Assembly (NCBI GenBank): GCA_024280995.1 | Contig: JAMXLM010000002.1 | Span: 174,789 to 238,788, forward strand | Length of the DNA: 64,000 nt | Reading direction: 5' to 3' | Source of the DNA: Candidatus Dormiibacterota bacterium | Lineage (GTDB): Bacteria > Chloroflexota > Dormibacteria > Dormibacterales > Dormibacteraceae | Shown: in pieces, positions 27,035 to 37,900 of the stretch | Layout: each line of letters starts with the position of its first letter | Position numbering within the stretch: position 1 is the first letter of the stretch | Notes under the pieces: model-generated | What the model saw: the letters and a program-made list of their open reading frames with translations, nothing else | Told to the model about the DNA's origin: nothing | Databases searched by the model: none | Position numbers and translations under genes: made by a program

Positions 27035-27615
27035 GACGTCCTGTGGATCGGGCTTGGGCCGAGTCGCCGGATCGCGGCGCGATGCGACGGAGTGGCATAT
27101 CCCTTGTGATCGGCAAATCCCCACCCGGGGTAAAGACGGTCGTATTCGATCATCGCCCGGTCGCGGGCGACCTTCGCGACGATGCTCGCCGCCATGATCG
27201 ACGCGCAGATCTTGTCCCCGCGAATGACGGCGAGCTGCGGGATCTTCGCGTCCGGCACGTCGAATGCATCGATCAGCAGGTACTCCGGTTTGACGCTCAG
27301 GCCGGCGACGGCGCCTGCGTGGGCCAGCTTCCGCGCGTTGTAGAGGCCGAGCCGGTTGACCTGCGTGTGATCAACGGCGCACAGCGAGACCGCCACCGCG
27401 CGGCGGCGGATGACGGCGTCGACCCGCTCCCGCTCGTCGGCGGTCATGAGCTTCGAGTCGTTGAGGCCTGCGATGCGGTCGCCCAGGCGAAGCACGACGG
27501 CGCCGGCGACGACCGGACCCGCAAGTGGTCCCATGCCGACCTCGTCGACCCCGGCCACGACCTCGTAACCCATGGCCTGGGCGCGGCGCTCGTACTTCCA
27601 GAGCATCGGACGCAT
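26989..27615 (-). CDS. rnhB: Ribonuclease HII with GMG in place of GRG
   Basis: Removes ribonucleotides and RNA primers from DNA. 208 aa. Catalytic acids D24-E25 (GVDEVG), Asp in LLIDAFDVP and GDKICASIMAASIVAKVARD are present. The substrate-reading motif that is normally G-R/K-G reads G-M28-G, an unusual change in a residue that contacts the ribonucleotide junction. ATG 27615 has TAACCT 7 nt upstream, a leaderless-type promoter; yraN is cotranscribed. Confidence 0.93.
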   Translation of the reverse strand: MRPMLWKYERRAQAMGYEVVAGVDEVGMGPLAGPVVAGAVVLRLGDRIAGLNDSKLMTADERERVDAVIRRRAVAVSLCAVDHTQVNRLGLYNARKLAHAGAVAGLSVKPEYLLIDAFDVPDAKIPQLAVIRGDKICASIMAASIVAKVARDRAMIEYDRLYPGWGFADHKGYATPSHRAAIRRLGPSPIHRTSWAPFRVSELVGSSS

Positions 27616-27622
27616 TGCTTCG

Positions 27623-27628
27623 AGGTTA
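27623..27628 (-). promoter_or_regulatory. -10 box of rnhB-yraN
   Basis: Minus-strand TAACCT, 7-nt spacer, then ATG. No -35 is obvious. Confidence 0.45.
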
Positions 27629-27689
27629 GCCCGCTCGACGATGGACCGCCACCGTCTTAACAGGCGCGCGACCAGTCGGCCGAGTCAGG

Positions 27690-28118
27690 TCAGGCTTCGG
27701 CGCCCTCTTCGGCGTCTTCAGTCTCAGCCGCCTCTTCCTGTTCGGGCTCCTCGGCCTCCGCTGCCTCCGCGACCAGCCGCCGGCGCTCGCGGATGCGCGC
27801 CTCGCGCCCCACCTTGCCGCGCAGGTAGTAGAGCCGCCCCTGGCGGACGTCGCCATGGCGTAGCACGTCGATCTTGTCGATGCGCGGCGAGTGGACGAGG
27901 AACGTCCTCTCCACACCCACTCCATGCGTGACACGGCGAACCGTGAAGTTCTGGCGCAGGCCGCCGCCGGTCACCCGGATGACGGTGCCCTCGAACACCT
28001 GGATGCGCTCGCGCGTGCCCTCGACGACCTTGGCGTGCACCCGCACGGTGTCGCCTGCACGCAGGGCAGGCGTCTTCTTTTTCTGCTGCTCCTTCTCGAG
28101 CTGCTGGATCACGTTCAT
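27690..28118 (-). CDS. rplS: 50S ribosomal protein L19 with acidic tail
   Basis: 142 aa. The core L19 domain is plain ([62 protein letters not shown]). About 25 extra C-terminal residues are almost all Glu/Ala, beyond the ~115-aa norm. ATG 28118 overlaps the trmD stop as ATGA. Last gene of the ylxM-ffh-rpsP-khpA-rimM-trmD-rplS operon. Confidence 0.96.
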   Translation of the reverse strand: MNVIQQLEKEQQKKKTPALRAGDTVRVHAKVVEGTRERIQVFEGTVIRVTGGGLRQNFTVRRVTHGVGVERTFLVHSPRIDKIDVLRHGDVRQGRLYYLRGKVGREARIRERRRLVAEAAEAEEPEQEEAAETEDAEEGAEA

Positions 28119-28810
28119 GTCTTCTTCAACTCCTTGATTTGCGCGTCGCGCTTTGTATCCACGCGTTCGCGCCTGTGGGACGCCTGCTGGCGCCGCCACT
28201 GCTCGATGCGCGCGTGGTCGCCGGAAAGCAGCACGTCCGGCACGTTCATTCCTCTGTACTCCGCGGGACGCGTGAACTGCGGCCAACCAGTCCTTTCGCC
28301 GGCGAAGCTGTCTTGTGTAAGCGAGCCCGGATCGCCGACCACTCCAGGCACCAGCCGCGCGACCGCGTCGATCAGCACCATCGCGGGGATCTCGCCGCCG
28401 CTCAACACGTAGTCACCGATCGAGATCTCGCGCGCTCCGAGGACGGAGCGCACGCGGTCATCGATCCCTTCGTAACGGCCGCAGACGATTATCAGCCCAG
28501 GCTGTGCCGCGAGGTCAGCCGCGAGATCCTGGCCGAGCGGCTCGCCCCACGGTTCCATCAAGACCACCGGTCCCGGGTTGCTAGATCGCAGTGACTCCAC
28601 CGCCTCGATCACCGGCTCCGGTTTCATCACCATTCCCGGCCCGCCACCGAAGGGCATGTCGTCCACCTGGCGGTGGCGGTCGTGCGTGTAGTCACGCAGG
28701 TCGTGCGCCGCCAGGCCGATCACGCCGCGCTCGATGGCGCGGCCGATCACGCCCTGCCGGAAGACAGTGCCGAACATCCCGGGGAAGATGGTGACGACGT
28801 CGAACTGCAT
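28115..28810 (-). CDS. trmD: tRNA (guanine-N1)-methyltransferase
   Basis: Methylates G37 of tRNAs to prevent frameshifting. 231-aa trefoil-knot SPOUT enzyme: [36 protein letters not shown] and the knot motif [16 protein letters not shown] 28810 shares a base with the rimM stop (TGATG). Standard position between rimM and rplS. Confidence 0.97.
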   Translation of the reverse strand: MQFDVVTIFPGMFGTVFRQGVIGRAIERGVIGLAAHDLRDYTHDRHRQVDDMPFGGGPGMVMKPEPVIEAVESLRSSNPGPVVLMEPWGEPLGQDLAADLAAQPGLIIVCGRYEGIDDRVRSVLGAREISIGDYVLSGGEIPAMVLIDAVARLVPGVVGDPGSLTQDSFAGERTGWPQFTRPAEYRGMNVPDVLLSGDHARIEQWRRQQASHRRERVDTKRDAQIKELKKT

Positions 28811-29307
28811 CAGTCTTTTGCTTCCTCGACGCTGAAGACCCAGTCCGCAACGACCACCCTGCCTGCCGCGACGTCCACGCTGACCAGGGCGTCTCTGGTG
28901 GCCGGGATGAGGTGCTCGACGGTGCCCTTACGGCTGACCCACACGTCGTTGGCCGGCCGCTCCAGGACCTCCTCGATGACGCCGATCGCCTCGCCCGACT
29001 CGGTGACCACGGCGAGGCCAACGACCTGGTGGTAGTAGAAACGGCCCGCCTCGAGCTCCCGCTGCTCGCCTTCGGGCACCTCGAGATAACGGCCCCGGAA
29101 CAACTCCGCGAGCGTGCGATTGTCGATGCCTTCGAGCTTCACCACCAGACCAGGATGTCCCTCGCGGCTCCACTCCACGTGGCGCGGCGAACCATCGAGC
29201 ACGAGGCTGGCGCCCGGGTCGAACCGATCCTCGAAATCTGTCAAGGGCAAGACCTTGACAGCTCCATCCACTCCGTACGCCCCTGTCACCTGTCCAACCC
29301 GGATCAT
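28810..29307 (-). CDS. rimM: 16S rRNA processing protein RimM
   Basis: Assists 30S maturation by binding S19. 165 aa from ATG 29307: N-terminal RimM barrel (IRVGQVTGAYGVDGAVKV) and C-terminal PRC barrel (GRFYYHQVVGLAV, NDVWVSRK, IPATRDALVSVDV). A GTG at 29322 would add five residues and overlap the khpA stop as GTGA, matching the operon's habit; ATG 29307 has AAAGG upstream. Both are possible. Confidence 0.93.
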   Translation of the reverse strand: MIRVGQVTGAYGVDGAVKVLPLTDFEDRFDPGASLVLDGSPRHVEWSREGHPGLVVKLEGIDNRTLAELFRGRYLEVPEGEQRELEAGRFYYHQVVGLAVVTESGEAIGVIEEVLERPANDVWVSRKGTVEHLIPATRDALVSVDVAAGRVVVADWVFSVEEAKD

Positions 29308-29318
29308 CCCCTCGCCTT

Positions 29319-29786
29319 TCACCCCCCGAACTCAGAGGCTGCGCCGTGAGTTCGCGGGGACCCCTTTAGATCGCCGCTCGAGCGCCGCTCGCGCGGCGCA
29401 AAGTGGCCAGAGGACAGGGATGGATTGGCGAGGTCGACGAAGACCCGCTTGCCGCGGTCGCGCGACGACGCGACGCGGACCAGCGTCCGGATGGCTTCGA
29501 TGTTGCGACCCGCCTTGCCGATGAACCGGCCGATGTCTTCGTCCGCGAGCTTCACCTTGATGGCGACCGTCGTGCCTCCGCGCTCGAACGACTCCACGGT
29601 GACCTCGTCCGGCTTCTCGGCCAGGCTCTTCGCGACGAACTCGACGAGCGCGCGGTAGTCGATGCTGGGTCCAGCGGGCCCGGTCGGCCGGTCGCGCCGG
29701 AAGCCGCCGCCGCGATTGAAGCCGCCGCCGCTGCCGCCGCGCCGAAAGTCACGCCGTGGTGGACGATTTCTCTGCACGTCGCTCAA
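29319..29786 (-). CDS. khpA: KhpA-type KH-domain RNA-binding protein with Arg/Gly-rich N-terminal tail
   Basis: 155 aa, about twice the usual ~76. A Gly/Arg-rich stretch (about residues 12-40) precedes a KH domain with the GxxG loop in [15 protein letters not shown] (about 98-112), and a polar C-tail follows. TTG 29786 has GGGAGGG five nt upstream and overlaps the 3' end of rpsP by 38 bp; no other start gives a sensible N-terminus. Placed between rpsP and rimM like KhpA in Firmicutes, where it partners KhpB. Confidence 0.9.
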   Translation of the reverse strand: MSDVQRNRPPRRDFRRGGSGGGFNRGGGFRRDRPTGPAGPSIDYRALVEFVAKSLAEKPDEVTVESFERGGTTVAIKVKLADEDIGRFIGKAGRNIEAIRTLVRVASSRDRGKRVFVDLANPSLSSGHFAPRERRSSGDLKGSPRTHGAASEFGG

Positions 29787-30014
29787 GAATTCCCTCCCGC
29801 TTCAAGAGGCTGCGCGCCGCTTCACTCGGCTGCGCGCCCTGCTGCAGCCACTTCATCACCTTGTCCACATCGATCTTGACCTGGACCGGATCGGTCATCG
29901 GGTCGTAGTACCCGAGATGCTCGATAAAGCGGCCGTCGCGCGGCGAGCGCGCGTCCGCCACCACGAGGCGGTAGAAGGGGTGCTTTTTCGCCCCCATCCG
30001 CCTCAACCTGATCT

Positions 30015-30021
<7 letters not shown>
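29749..30021 (-). CDS. rpsP: 30S ribosomal protein S16
   Basis: 90 aa: [56 protein letters not shown] 30021 is preceded by AGGAGG at 6 nt and overlaps the ffh stop (TTGGTAA). The 3' end overlaps khpA. Confidence 0.97.
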
Positions 30022-31331
<1,310 letters not shown>

Positions 31332-31634
31332 CTAGACCGTCCCCTCGAGCCGCGCAAGCTGGCGCTTCAGCGCTTCGATCTCGCGACGCCTGCGGGCGGA
31401 CTCGGCCAGGAGGCCCAGTCGCTTCTCGAAATCCTGAAGCGAGAGCGTCGACCGGCGCACGATGTCGTGCACGGCGGCCCGTGACGTCTTCTGATGGGCG
31501 GCGATCTCGCCCAGCGACCAGTCGTTGCGCAGGTACAGGTCGATCACCTCGCGCTGGTGCGGCGTCAGCAGCGGACCGTAGCGCTCGTACAGGGCAAGCG
31601 TGCGTCCCCGCGCCTGGAGGGTGTCAAGGCCCAT
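31332..31634 (-). CDS. ylxM: YlxM-like helix-turn-helix protein
   Basis: 100-aa sigma-70-region-4-like HTH (LYERYGPLLTPHQREVIDLYL, SLGEIAAHQKTSRAAVHDIVRR) with a basic C-terminal helix. In Firmicutes YlxM sits upstream of ffh and is thought to modulate SRP, and the order is the same here. ATG 31634 has TAGACT 8 nt upstream, so it likely starts a leaderless transcript for the whole SRP/ribosome operon. Confidence 0.9.
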   Translation of the reverse strand: MGLDTLQARGRTLALYERYGPLLTPHQREVIDLYLRNDWSLGEIAAHQKTSRAAVHDIVRRSTLSLQDFEKRLGLLAESARRRREIEALKRQLARLEGTV

Positions 31635-31642
31635 GCCTTGAC

Positions 31643-31662
31643 AGTCTACCAGGGGATAAGCT
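31643..31662. promoter_or_regulatory. Back-to-back -10 boxes for ylxM (-) and dinB (+)
   Basis: Minus-strand TAGACT (31648-31643), 8 nt from ATG 31634; plus-strand TAAGCT (31657-31662), 7 nt from ATG 31670. Only 35 bp separate the genes. Confidence 0.5.
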
Positions 31663-31669
31663 GTTCGCC

Positions 31670-32155
31670 ATGAGCGATGTGCTCTTACAGGCGCTGCGCT
31701 ACAACAAGTGGGCCAACCTCACTCTCCTCGACGTCTGCGCCGGCCTGAACGAGGAACAGATGCAGCTGGCCTCGTCCGGCACGTACGGCACGATCGCGGA
31801 CACCTGGGTGCACCTGCTGGCCGCCGAGGAGCGTTACCTGCGCCGGCTCGTCGGTTTCGAACCTCGGATCAAAGAGGACGATGGATTCCCCGGGTTGGCG
31901 AAGCTCAGGGAGCTCGCCGAGCTGAGTGGCGATGCGCTGATCGCCGCGGTCGGTCACTTCGACCCGGACGGCGCGTCGCCCGGCCGCCAGGGCGAAGAGG
32001 GCGTGCGCCACTGGCTGGTCATGACGCAGGCCATCCATCACGGCAACGACCACCGCACCCACATCTGCACGATCCTCGGTCAGAACGGCATCTCGTACGG
32101 CGACCTCGACGTGTGGGCGTTCGGGGTGGGCAACGACGGGTACGAGCAGTGCTGA
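31670..32155 (+). CDS. DinB/YfiT-like four-helix metal-binding protein
   Basis: 161-aa DinB-superfamily protein: N-terminal LLQALRYNKWANLTLLDVC, GTIADTWVHLLAAEERYLRRL with the first His, and AIHHGNDHRTHICTIL with the His cluster that usually binds a divalent metal. Substrate unknown; relatives are thiol S-transferases. ATG 31670 by -10 spacing. Overlaps the next gene by 7 bp. Confidence 0.85.
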   Translation: MSDVLLQALRYNKWANLTLLDVCAGLNEEQMQLASSGTYGTIADTWVHLLAAEERYLRRLVGFEPRIKEDDGFPGLAKLRELAELSGDALIAAVGHFDPDGASPGRQGEEGVRHWLVMTQAIHHGNDHRTHICTILGQNGISYGDLDVWAFGVGNDGYEQC

Positions 32156-32439
32156 CCGCCTTCATCCTCGTGAAGTCCACACGCGAGGGCCTGAACAGCC
32201 TCGGGCCCGCGCTGGCGGACGTCGAGGGTGTGGCCGAGGTCTATACCGTGACCGGTGACTGGGACTTCGTCGCCATCGTGCGTGTACGGGAGCACGACGA
32301 CCTGGCGAAGGTCGTGACGCAGCACCTGACGCGACTGGATGCCATAGAGAAGACCCAAACCATGGTCGCCTTCCAGCAGTTCTCTGCGCACGACCTCGAG
32401 GCGATGTTCGGCCTCGGCATGGAAGACAAGACGACCTGA
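32149..32439 (+). CDS. Stand-alone Lrp/AsnC ligand-binding (RAM) domain protein
   Basis: 96 aa from GTG 32149. It consists only of the RAM beta-alpha-beta-beta-alpha-beta fold (TAFILVKSTREG, VAEVYTVTGDWDFVAIVRV, IEKTQTMVAFQQFS); the DNA-binding HTH of Lrp is absent. Such proteins bind amino acids or form decamers; function unknown. Lies between dinB and the phosphatase gene, with tight or overlapping junctions on both sides. Confidence 0.87.
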   Translation: MLTAFILVKSTREGLNSLGPALADVEGVAEVYTVTGDWDFVAIVRVREHDDLAKVVTQHLTRLDAIEKTQTMVAFQQFSAHDLEAMFGLGMEDKTT

Positions 32440-32459
32440 GCTCGAGCAACCTCCTGCCG

Positions 32460-33224
32460 GTGGCCCTGCGTGCGGCGCGCGCCGGCGCCGCCGTGCTAAT
32501 CGAGAACGGATTGCCGCGGCCGGGCGGCGCGGCGGAGCTCAAGGGTCGCGGCGATTACGTGACCGCGACCGACCGGCGGTCCGAGGCGGCGATCCTCGAG
32601 GTGCTGGCACAGGAGTCAAGCGGCGTTGCGGTGCTGGCCGAGGAGCGCGGTGGGATCCGCGCCGCGACAATGTGGGCCGTCGATCCGCTCGACGGCACGA
32701 CCAATTTCACTCGCGGCTTCCCAATCGTCGGCGTCTCGGTGGCGCTGCTGGAGAACGGCGCGCCCACCGCCGGCGTGGTGATCGCTCCTTTCTTGCAGCT
32801 CGAGTTCACCGCCACGCGAGGCGGCGGAGCCTTTCGCAACGGCGAGCGCCTGCCGTCGCATCGCGCCGTCGATGCGACGGGCGCGGTCGTCGCGACCGGG
32901 TTCCCATTTCGCAACAAGGCGCTTCTCGCCCGGTACGCATCGGTGATGCGCGCCGCGCTGGACAGGTTCGAGGATCTGCGCCGGGCCGGCGCGGCGGCAC
33001 TCGACCTCGCCTGGACCGCCGCCGGCACGTTCGACGGCTTCTTCGAGCTCGGGCTCAACACCTGGGACGTGGCGGCGGGCGCGTTGCTCGTCCTCGAGGC
33101 CGGTGGGCGCGTGACCGATTGGTCAGGCGGCGAAACGTGGATCGAGACGGGCGACATCCTCGCCGCCGCGCCGGCGGTTCACGAGGTGCTGCTAGAGCTG
33201 GCCGCTCAGTCTTCGAAGGGGTAG
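32460..33224 (+). CDS. Inositol monophosphatase family protein
   Basis: 254-aa Mg-dependent phosphatase of the IMPase/FBPase fold: EE in LAEERGG, the metal motif WAVDPLDGTTNFTRG, GFPFRNK and the C-terminal WDVAAGALLVLEAGG. GTG 32460 is the first standard start. A CTG at 32436 that overlaps the previous stop (CTGA) would restore eight more residues of the first helix. Substrate could be inositol phosphate, histidinol phosphate or similar. Its 3' end overlaps the convergent PHP gene by 33 bp. Confidence 0.9.
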   Translation: MALRAARAGAAVLIENGLPRPGGAAELKGRGDYVTATDRRSEAAILEVLAQESSGVAVLAEERGGIRAATMWAVDPLDGTTNFTRGFPIVGVSVALLENGAPTAGVVIAPFLQLEFTATRGGGAFRNGERLPSHRAVDATGAVVATGFPFRNKALLARYASVMRAALDRFEDLRRAGAAALDLAWTAAGTFDGFFELGLNTWDVAAGALLVLEAGGRVTDWSGGETWIETGDILAAAPAVHEVLLELAAQSSKG

Positions 33225-33881
33225 CTGGACCAGAGACCGCCACTGCTGGCGCAGGACGACGCCCGTGGGCACATTGCGGGGCCGCACGCGCTCGGGCTTC
33301 GTCGTGCCGAGCTCGATTGCGGTACGGAAGTCGCCGTGGTAGTTCGTGATCACGACCCCGATGTCGTGCGCGCCGAAGTGGCAATCGCTTGCGCCGACCG
33401 CGGCGCCGAGGCGCTCTCGATTGCGCGAGTAGAAGACTTCCAGCTGCTCACGCCTCCGCCGACCCATCGGCACGGTGGACATCATCTCGATCGCGTCGAC
33501 CTGGTGCTTCTCGATGAGGCGGCGCAGCATCGACGGCTGGATGGAGCCGAAGTACGTGGGCATGAAGGGGTGCGGTATCACCGCGAGGCCGCCCTGGTCA
33601 TGGATCGCGTCGACTGTGTCCTCGATCGACATCCCGGTCGGCACCCTCTTCTCCAGGAACCAGCCCAGGACGTGGGTCTGGGCGGGCCACCTGGTCGTGA
33701 TCTCCTCGCCCCTCACGACCGTGACCCCTTCGTAGTCGCCAAAGGCCTGGGCCATCGTGTCGTGGTCGGTGATCGCGATCAGGTCGAGCCCCGCGGCTAC
33801 AGCGGCCGCGACCAGCTGCCGGGCGGTGACCATGCCGTCCGACGCGATGGTGTGGCAGTGCGGGTCGGCCCTGAGTGTCAC
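33192..33881 (-). CDS. PHP-domain metal-dependent phosphoesterase
   Basis: 229 aa from GTG 33881. Metal ligands are in HCHTIASDG, ITDHDT, GEEITT, HPF and GASDCHFGAHDIG. Most like YciV/TrpH-type phosphoesterases (RNase AM-like or nucleoside 3',5'-bisphosphatase). Upstream in-frame ATGs lie in or beyond the dispersed repeat and are not used, because conserved sequence begins at residue 3 and GGAG lies 10 nt before the GTG. Confidence 0.87.
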   Translation of the reverse strand: MTLRADPHCHTIASDGMVTARQLVAAAVAAGLDLIAITDHDTMAQAFGDYEGVTVVRGEEITTRWPAQTHVLGWFLEKRVPTGMSIEDTVDAIHDQGGLAVIPHPFMPTYFGSIQPSMLRRLIEKHQVDAIEMMSTVPMGRRRREQLEVFYSRNRERLGAAVGASDCHFGAHDIGVVITNYHGDFRTAIELGTTKPERVRPRNVPTGVVLRQQWRSLVQLPLRRLSGQL

Positions 33882-33915
33882 GCCCTGCGGGCTCCGACGC
33901 AGATTCGCGAAAATG

Positions 33916-34070
33916 GACGGCCGGAGCCAAGGAAAGGGTGGCGCGACGAGGAGCGCATCGGAGATGCGTGACGAGGACGCGACGGGCCCCTTGACGCCGG
34001 CTTCAGCGCCGAAGGCGCCCGGCCGGCCAGATCGCGAAGATGCGAGGAGCATCGCGGGCGTGACACTCTT
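33916..34070 (+). repeat. Dispersed intergenic repeat, copy 3
   Basis: Fullest copy, filling the gap between PHP gene and ftsY. Module A 33916-33959 is identical to copy 1; module B 33991-34025 is identical to copy 2; the tail ends in GACACTCT as in copy 2. The centre of B is the hairpin GCGCC-GAA-GGCGC. Confidence 0.85.
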
Positions 34071-34953
34071 ACCCCTCGAACATCGCACGGATGAAGGCCT
34101 CGGGGTCGAAGGGAGCGAGGTCGTCGATGCCCTCCCCCACTCCCGCGAGCTTGGCCGGCGCATCCAGCTCCGACTCGATGGCGATCACAGCACCGCCTTT
34201 GGCGGTGCTGTCGAGCTTGGCCAGGGCGATGCCGGTGATGGGTATCGCCTTGTGGAACTCGCGGGCCTGGACGAGGTTCGTCAGACCGAGCACGGCGTCG
34301 AGCACCAGCAGGGACTCGTAGGGAGCGCCGTCGAGCGCCTTGCTGGTCACACGCCCAACCTTTGCGAGCTCCTCGAGCAGGTTGCGCTGCGTCTGCAGCC
34401 GGCCGGCGGTGTCCGCGATCACGACGTCGTGCCCGCGCCGTCGCGCGAGCTGGACGCCCTCGAAGACCACGCTTGCGGGGTCGGCGCCGTTGGCGCCTTC
34501 GAGGTGATCGACGCCCGCCCGCTCGGCCCACGCCACCATCTGTTCGATCCCCGCGGCGCGGTACGTGTCCGCGGCCACGACGAGCGGCTTGCGGCCCTGC
34601 TGTTTCAGCTGATGCGCCAGCCTGCCCGCCGTCGTGGTCTTGCCGGCGCCATTGACGCCGAACAGGAGGACGCACCCAGGGCTCCCGTCGAGGAGTAGTT
34701 CACGGGACTTTTTCGACATCAGCGACTCGGCGACGACCACCATGGCGGCGACCGCCTCATCGCGAGTGCGCGGCGCTCGCTTGCGCACGCCGTCAGCCAG
34801 GCGAAGCGCCATCTGCGGTCCCAGGTCGGCGGCGATGAGGACCTCTTCGAGCTCGTCGTAGTAGCCCTGTGCGAGGGGCGGACTGAGCGCGCGCAGCGCG
34901 GCTCGGGTTCCCTGCCCAACGCGGGACCAGAAGTTACTGCGAGGCTCGCTCAG
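34069..34953 (-). CDS. ftsY: SRP receptor FtsY; no ATG/GTG/TTG start, probable CTG start
   Basis: Membrane receptor GTPase for SRP. The NG domain has GVNGAGKTTT, DTYRAAGIEQM, DTAGRLQTQ and AKLDSTAKGG. The N domain (FWSRVGQGTRAALRALSP, YYDELEEVLIAADLGP) is encoded in frame upstream of the first ATG (34812), where no ATG, GTG or TTG exists. CTG 34953 overlaps the smc stop as CTGA and gives 294 aa, the normal length; starting at 34812 would lose most of the N domain. No long acidic A domain. Confidence 0.92.
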   Translation of the reverse strand: MSEPRSNFWSRVGQGTRAALRALSPPLAQGYYDELEEVLIAADLGPQMALRLADGVRKRAPRTRDEAVAAMVVVAESLMSKKSRELLLDGSPGCVLLFGVNGAGKTTTAGRLAHQLKQQGRKPLVVAADTYRAAGIEQMVAWAERAGVDHLEGANGADPASVVFEGVQLARRRGHDVVIADTAGRLQTQRNLLEELAKVGRVTSKALDGAPYESLLVLDAVLGLTNLVQAREFHKAIPITGIALAKLDSTAKGGAVIAIESELDAPAKLAGVGEGIDDLAPFDPEAFIRAMFEG

Positions 34954-37900
34954 CCGGCCTGCAGCGTGGTTGCGGCCCGAGTCGCGGGCTTGCGGATGTC
35001 CGCGAGTCGGACCGACACGAGGTGCGACGAGCCGCTCTCGTCGAGGTGGATGCCGTAGAGCGTCGACGCGTATGACATCGTCACGTGGTTGTGAGTGATG
35101 ACGAGGAACTGCCGCTGCGCGCCCAGCCGCGCCATCATGCGGCCGAATCGATCGACGTTGGCGTCATCGAGCGCCGCGTCAACCTCGTCGAGGATGGTGA
35201 ACGGGCTCGGGTTCACCTCGTCGAGCGCCAGCACCAGGGCGAGGGCCGCGAGGGATCGCTCGCCCGATGAGAGCAGCGTGACGTTCTGCAGACGTTTCCG
35301 CGGCGGCTGAACCAGGATCTCGACGCCGGTGCGCGGACCGTCGTCGCCGTCTGCGTGACGCAGGGTCGCGCGCCCGCCGGGGTTGAGCTCCGCGAAGTAT
35401 TCGTGGAAGTTGGCGGCAACCGCGCCGAAGACGGCCTCGTAGCGCGACTCCTCCTCCTGCCGGAGCTTCCCGATCAGGTCGTCGAGGTCATTTCGCGCCG
35501 CGGTGATGTCCTCGAGCTGCACGACCAGGTTCTGAAACCGTTCTTCGAGCTCGCGGCACTCGGCCTCGGCAAGCGCATTGGTCGGCCCGATCTCCTCGAG
35601 CCTGCGCTCGAGCGAGCGCATCTCCTTTTCGCGGGCCTTGCCGCCTGGAATCTCCTCCGGCGCGACGCCGTCGGGCATACGGGTGCGGATCTCCTCCATG
35701 CGAGCCTCGAGCAGCTCGGCCTCGCGGGCGATGAGCTCGAGGTTGCCCTGGAGGTTTCCCTCACGCAGGCGAGCGTCGATTCTGGCCTCCTCGAGAGCGA
35801 CGAGCTTGCGGGCGCTTTCGGCCATCTCGGCCTCGTCCTCGGGAGCGTCGTGCTCGGCCGCGGTCAGCGCGGCCGCCGCACCCGCCGCGGCGTCGCGCAA
35901 TGCCGGCACGGCGTCGGTCGCGAGCTGCAGCGCGCGGTCCGCGTCCGCGATCTGCGCCTGGTGGTCCAAGGCGGCTGCGGTGAGGCGCGCGACGTCCTGG
36001 TCGACGAGCACGTGCTGGCGGCGGAGGGAGTCGATCCTTTCGTGCCAGCGCTTCCGGTCGGCGTCCCGCTGCTGGCGGATCGCGCGCTGCCCGGCCACTT
36101 CGCGTAGCCGCGCTTCCAGGTCAGCGGCCAGCAGAGTCGCGATTTTCTCCGCCTCACCGGCGCTCCGCTCGAGGCTTTCCAGCTTTTGCGCGGCAGCCTC
36201 TTCGTCGGCGCGGGCGGCGGACAAAAGCCGGGCGATCTCGTCGGGATTCGTCGCGCCTGCCGCACGGGCCCGCAGCTTGTCGACCCGTGCCTGCAGGTCC
36301 GCGGTGGACGGAGCGTCGCGCTCGATGGTCTCGATCTCGGACCGGAGGGATGCCGCGCGGGCGTCGAGGGCCGCCCGCGGGTCGGCGCCGCCGCGCACGA
36401 GGCCGGGCTCGTGGTAGATGTCGTCGTCTCCCACGACCGCGCGTCCCAGCAGGCGCCGGGCGATCAGGTCGTAGCCGAACCGCACGCGGACGTGGTTGTA
36501 GACGGAACCGGGCCTGGGCTCGGGCACGTCGACCGGAAAGAGGGCCGTCAGCTGCTGCTTCGACTCGGCCACGGTCTGGATTGCCGCCGCCTGGTCATTG
36601 ACGACGACTGCGTCGACGAGGGGGCCGAGGGCGGCGGAAAGTGCGGCCTCGAACCCATGCATGGCTGTGATCACGTCGCCGACTCGCAGCCCTTCCGCGG
36701 ACGCAGGCCGAAGCGTCTCGATGCCCTTGAGCTCGGCGCGGAGCCCGGCCAGCGCGCTCGCCCGCTCCTGTGCGTCCCGCAGGGCGACCTCGGCCTCGGC
36801 GAGCTCGGTTGCCGCTTCCCATGCTTTCGCCGCGCGAGCGTCCTGCTCTTCGAGGAACTCGCGGCGCGTTCGGGTGGCGGCCATCGAGGACGCGGCCAGG
36901 ACAGCTGAGCGCCGTGCCTGTTCGGCGGCGTCGCGGGCGCGGCGGGCTTCGGTCTGGTCGGGTTCGATCAGCTGCGCTTCGGGTTCGGCCGGCGATGCGA
37001 TCGATTTCTCTGCCTCGACGAGCTCGGCGGCCAGCTGCTCCCTGAGAGCGCCCGCCGCCTCGAGCAAAGACTTCGTCTCGTCGAGCGAGCGCCTCGCCGA
37101 CTCCGCGACCGTGCGTCGGTTCTCTACGCGTTCGTCGGCGAGCTGGATCTTGTGGTCCGCTTCCGAGGCGGCAAGCCGGAGCTGACCGAGCGTCCGCTGT
37201 CGTGCGAGACGCTGGTCTTGCGCCGCCTGCATCGCGGCGCGTCCCGACTGGAACTCGTCCTCGGCGATGCGGGCTTGCTCCCTGGCTTCGATGAGCCGCC
37301 GCTCGAGGGACTGCTGCTGGCTCGCAGCGCGCTTATGGGCGTCGCGGGCCTCGCGCCACTCCTCCCACACGATGCTTCCTCTCAGGTACTCCAGCCTTGC
37401 GTGAGCTTCGGCTGCCTCGCGTGCGGCGGCGGCCTGGATCTTGAGCGCTTCGAGGCGAGGCGTGATCTCGGTGCGGAGGTCTTCGAGCCTGAGCAGGTTG
37501 GCGGCGAGCTCCTGCAGCTTCTGAACCGCCTCGTGACGGCGGTGCTTGACCCCCCTTACCTGCGCGGCCTCCTCCAGCAGCTGGCGTCTTTCAGAGGGCG
37601 AGCAGACGACGATGTGCTCGATGTCGTGCTGGTCGATGATCGCGTACGAGTCCACGGTCAGACCGGTGCTGCTGAGGAGGTGCAGCAGGTCTCTGCGCCT
37701 GACTCGCGTGCCGTTCAGGTAGTAGTCGCTCTCGCCGTCTCTCTCGATCCGGCGCTTGATCGCAACCTCGTGGTAGTCGAGGGGAAGCCGGCCCGCCGAG
37801 TTGTCGAAGACCATCGTGACCTCGGCGTAGGAGGCTTTCGAGCGGCGCTCACCGCCGGCGTAGATGACCTCCTCCATCTTCTTGCCGCGCAGGTCGCGGG

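Noticed and set aside
31638..31643. TTGACA as -35 box for dinB
   Set aside because: Only 13 nt separate it from TAAGCT, too short for a normal promoter.
32436..32460. CTG start for the inositol-phosphatase gene
   Set aside because: Possible (CTGA overlap) but GTG 32460 gives an acceptable protein, so it is not counted as firm evidence for CTG initiation.
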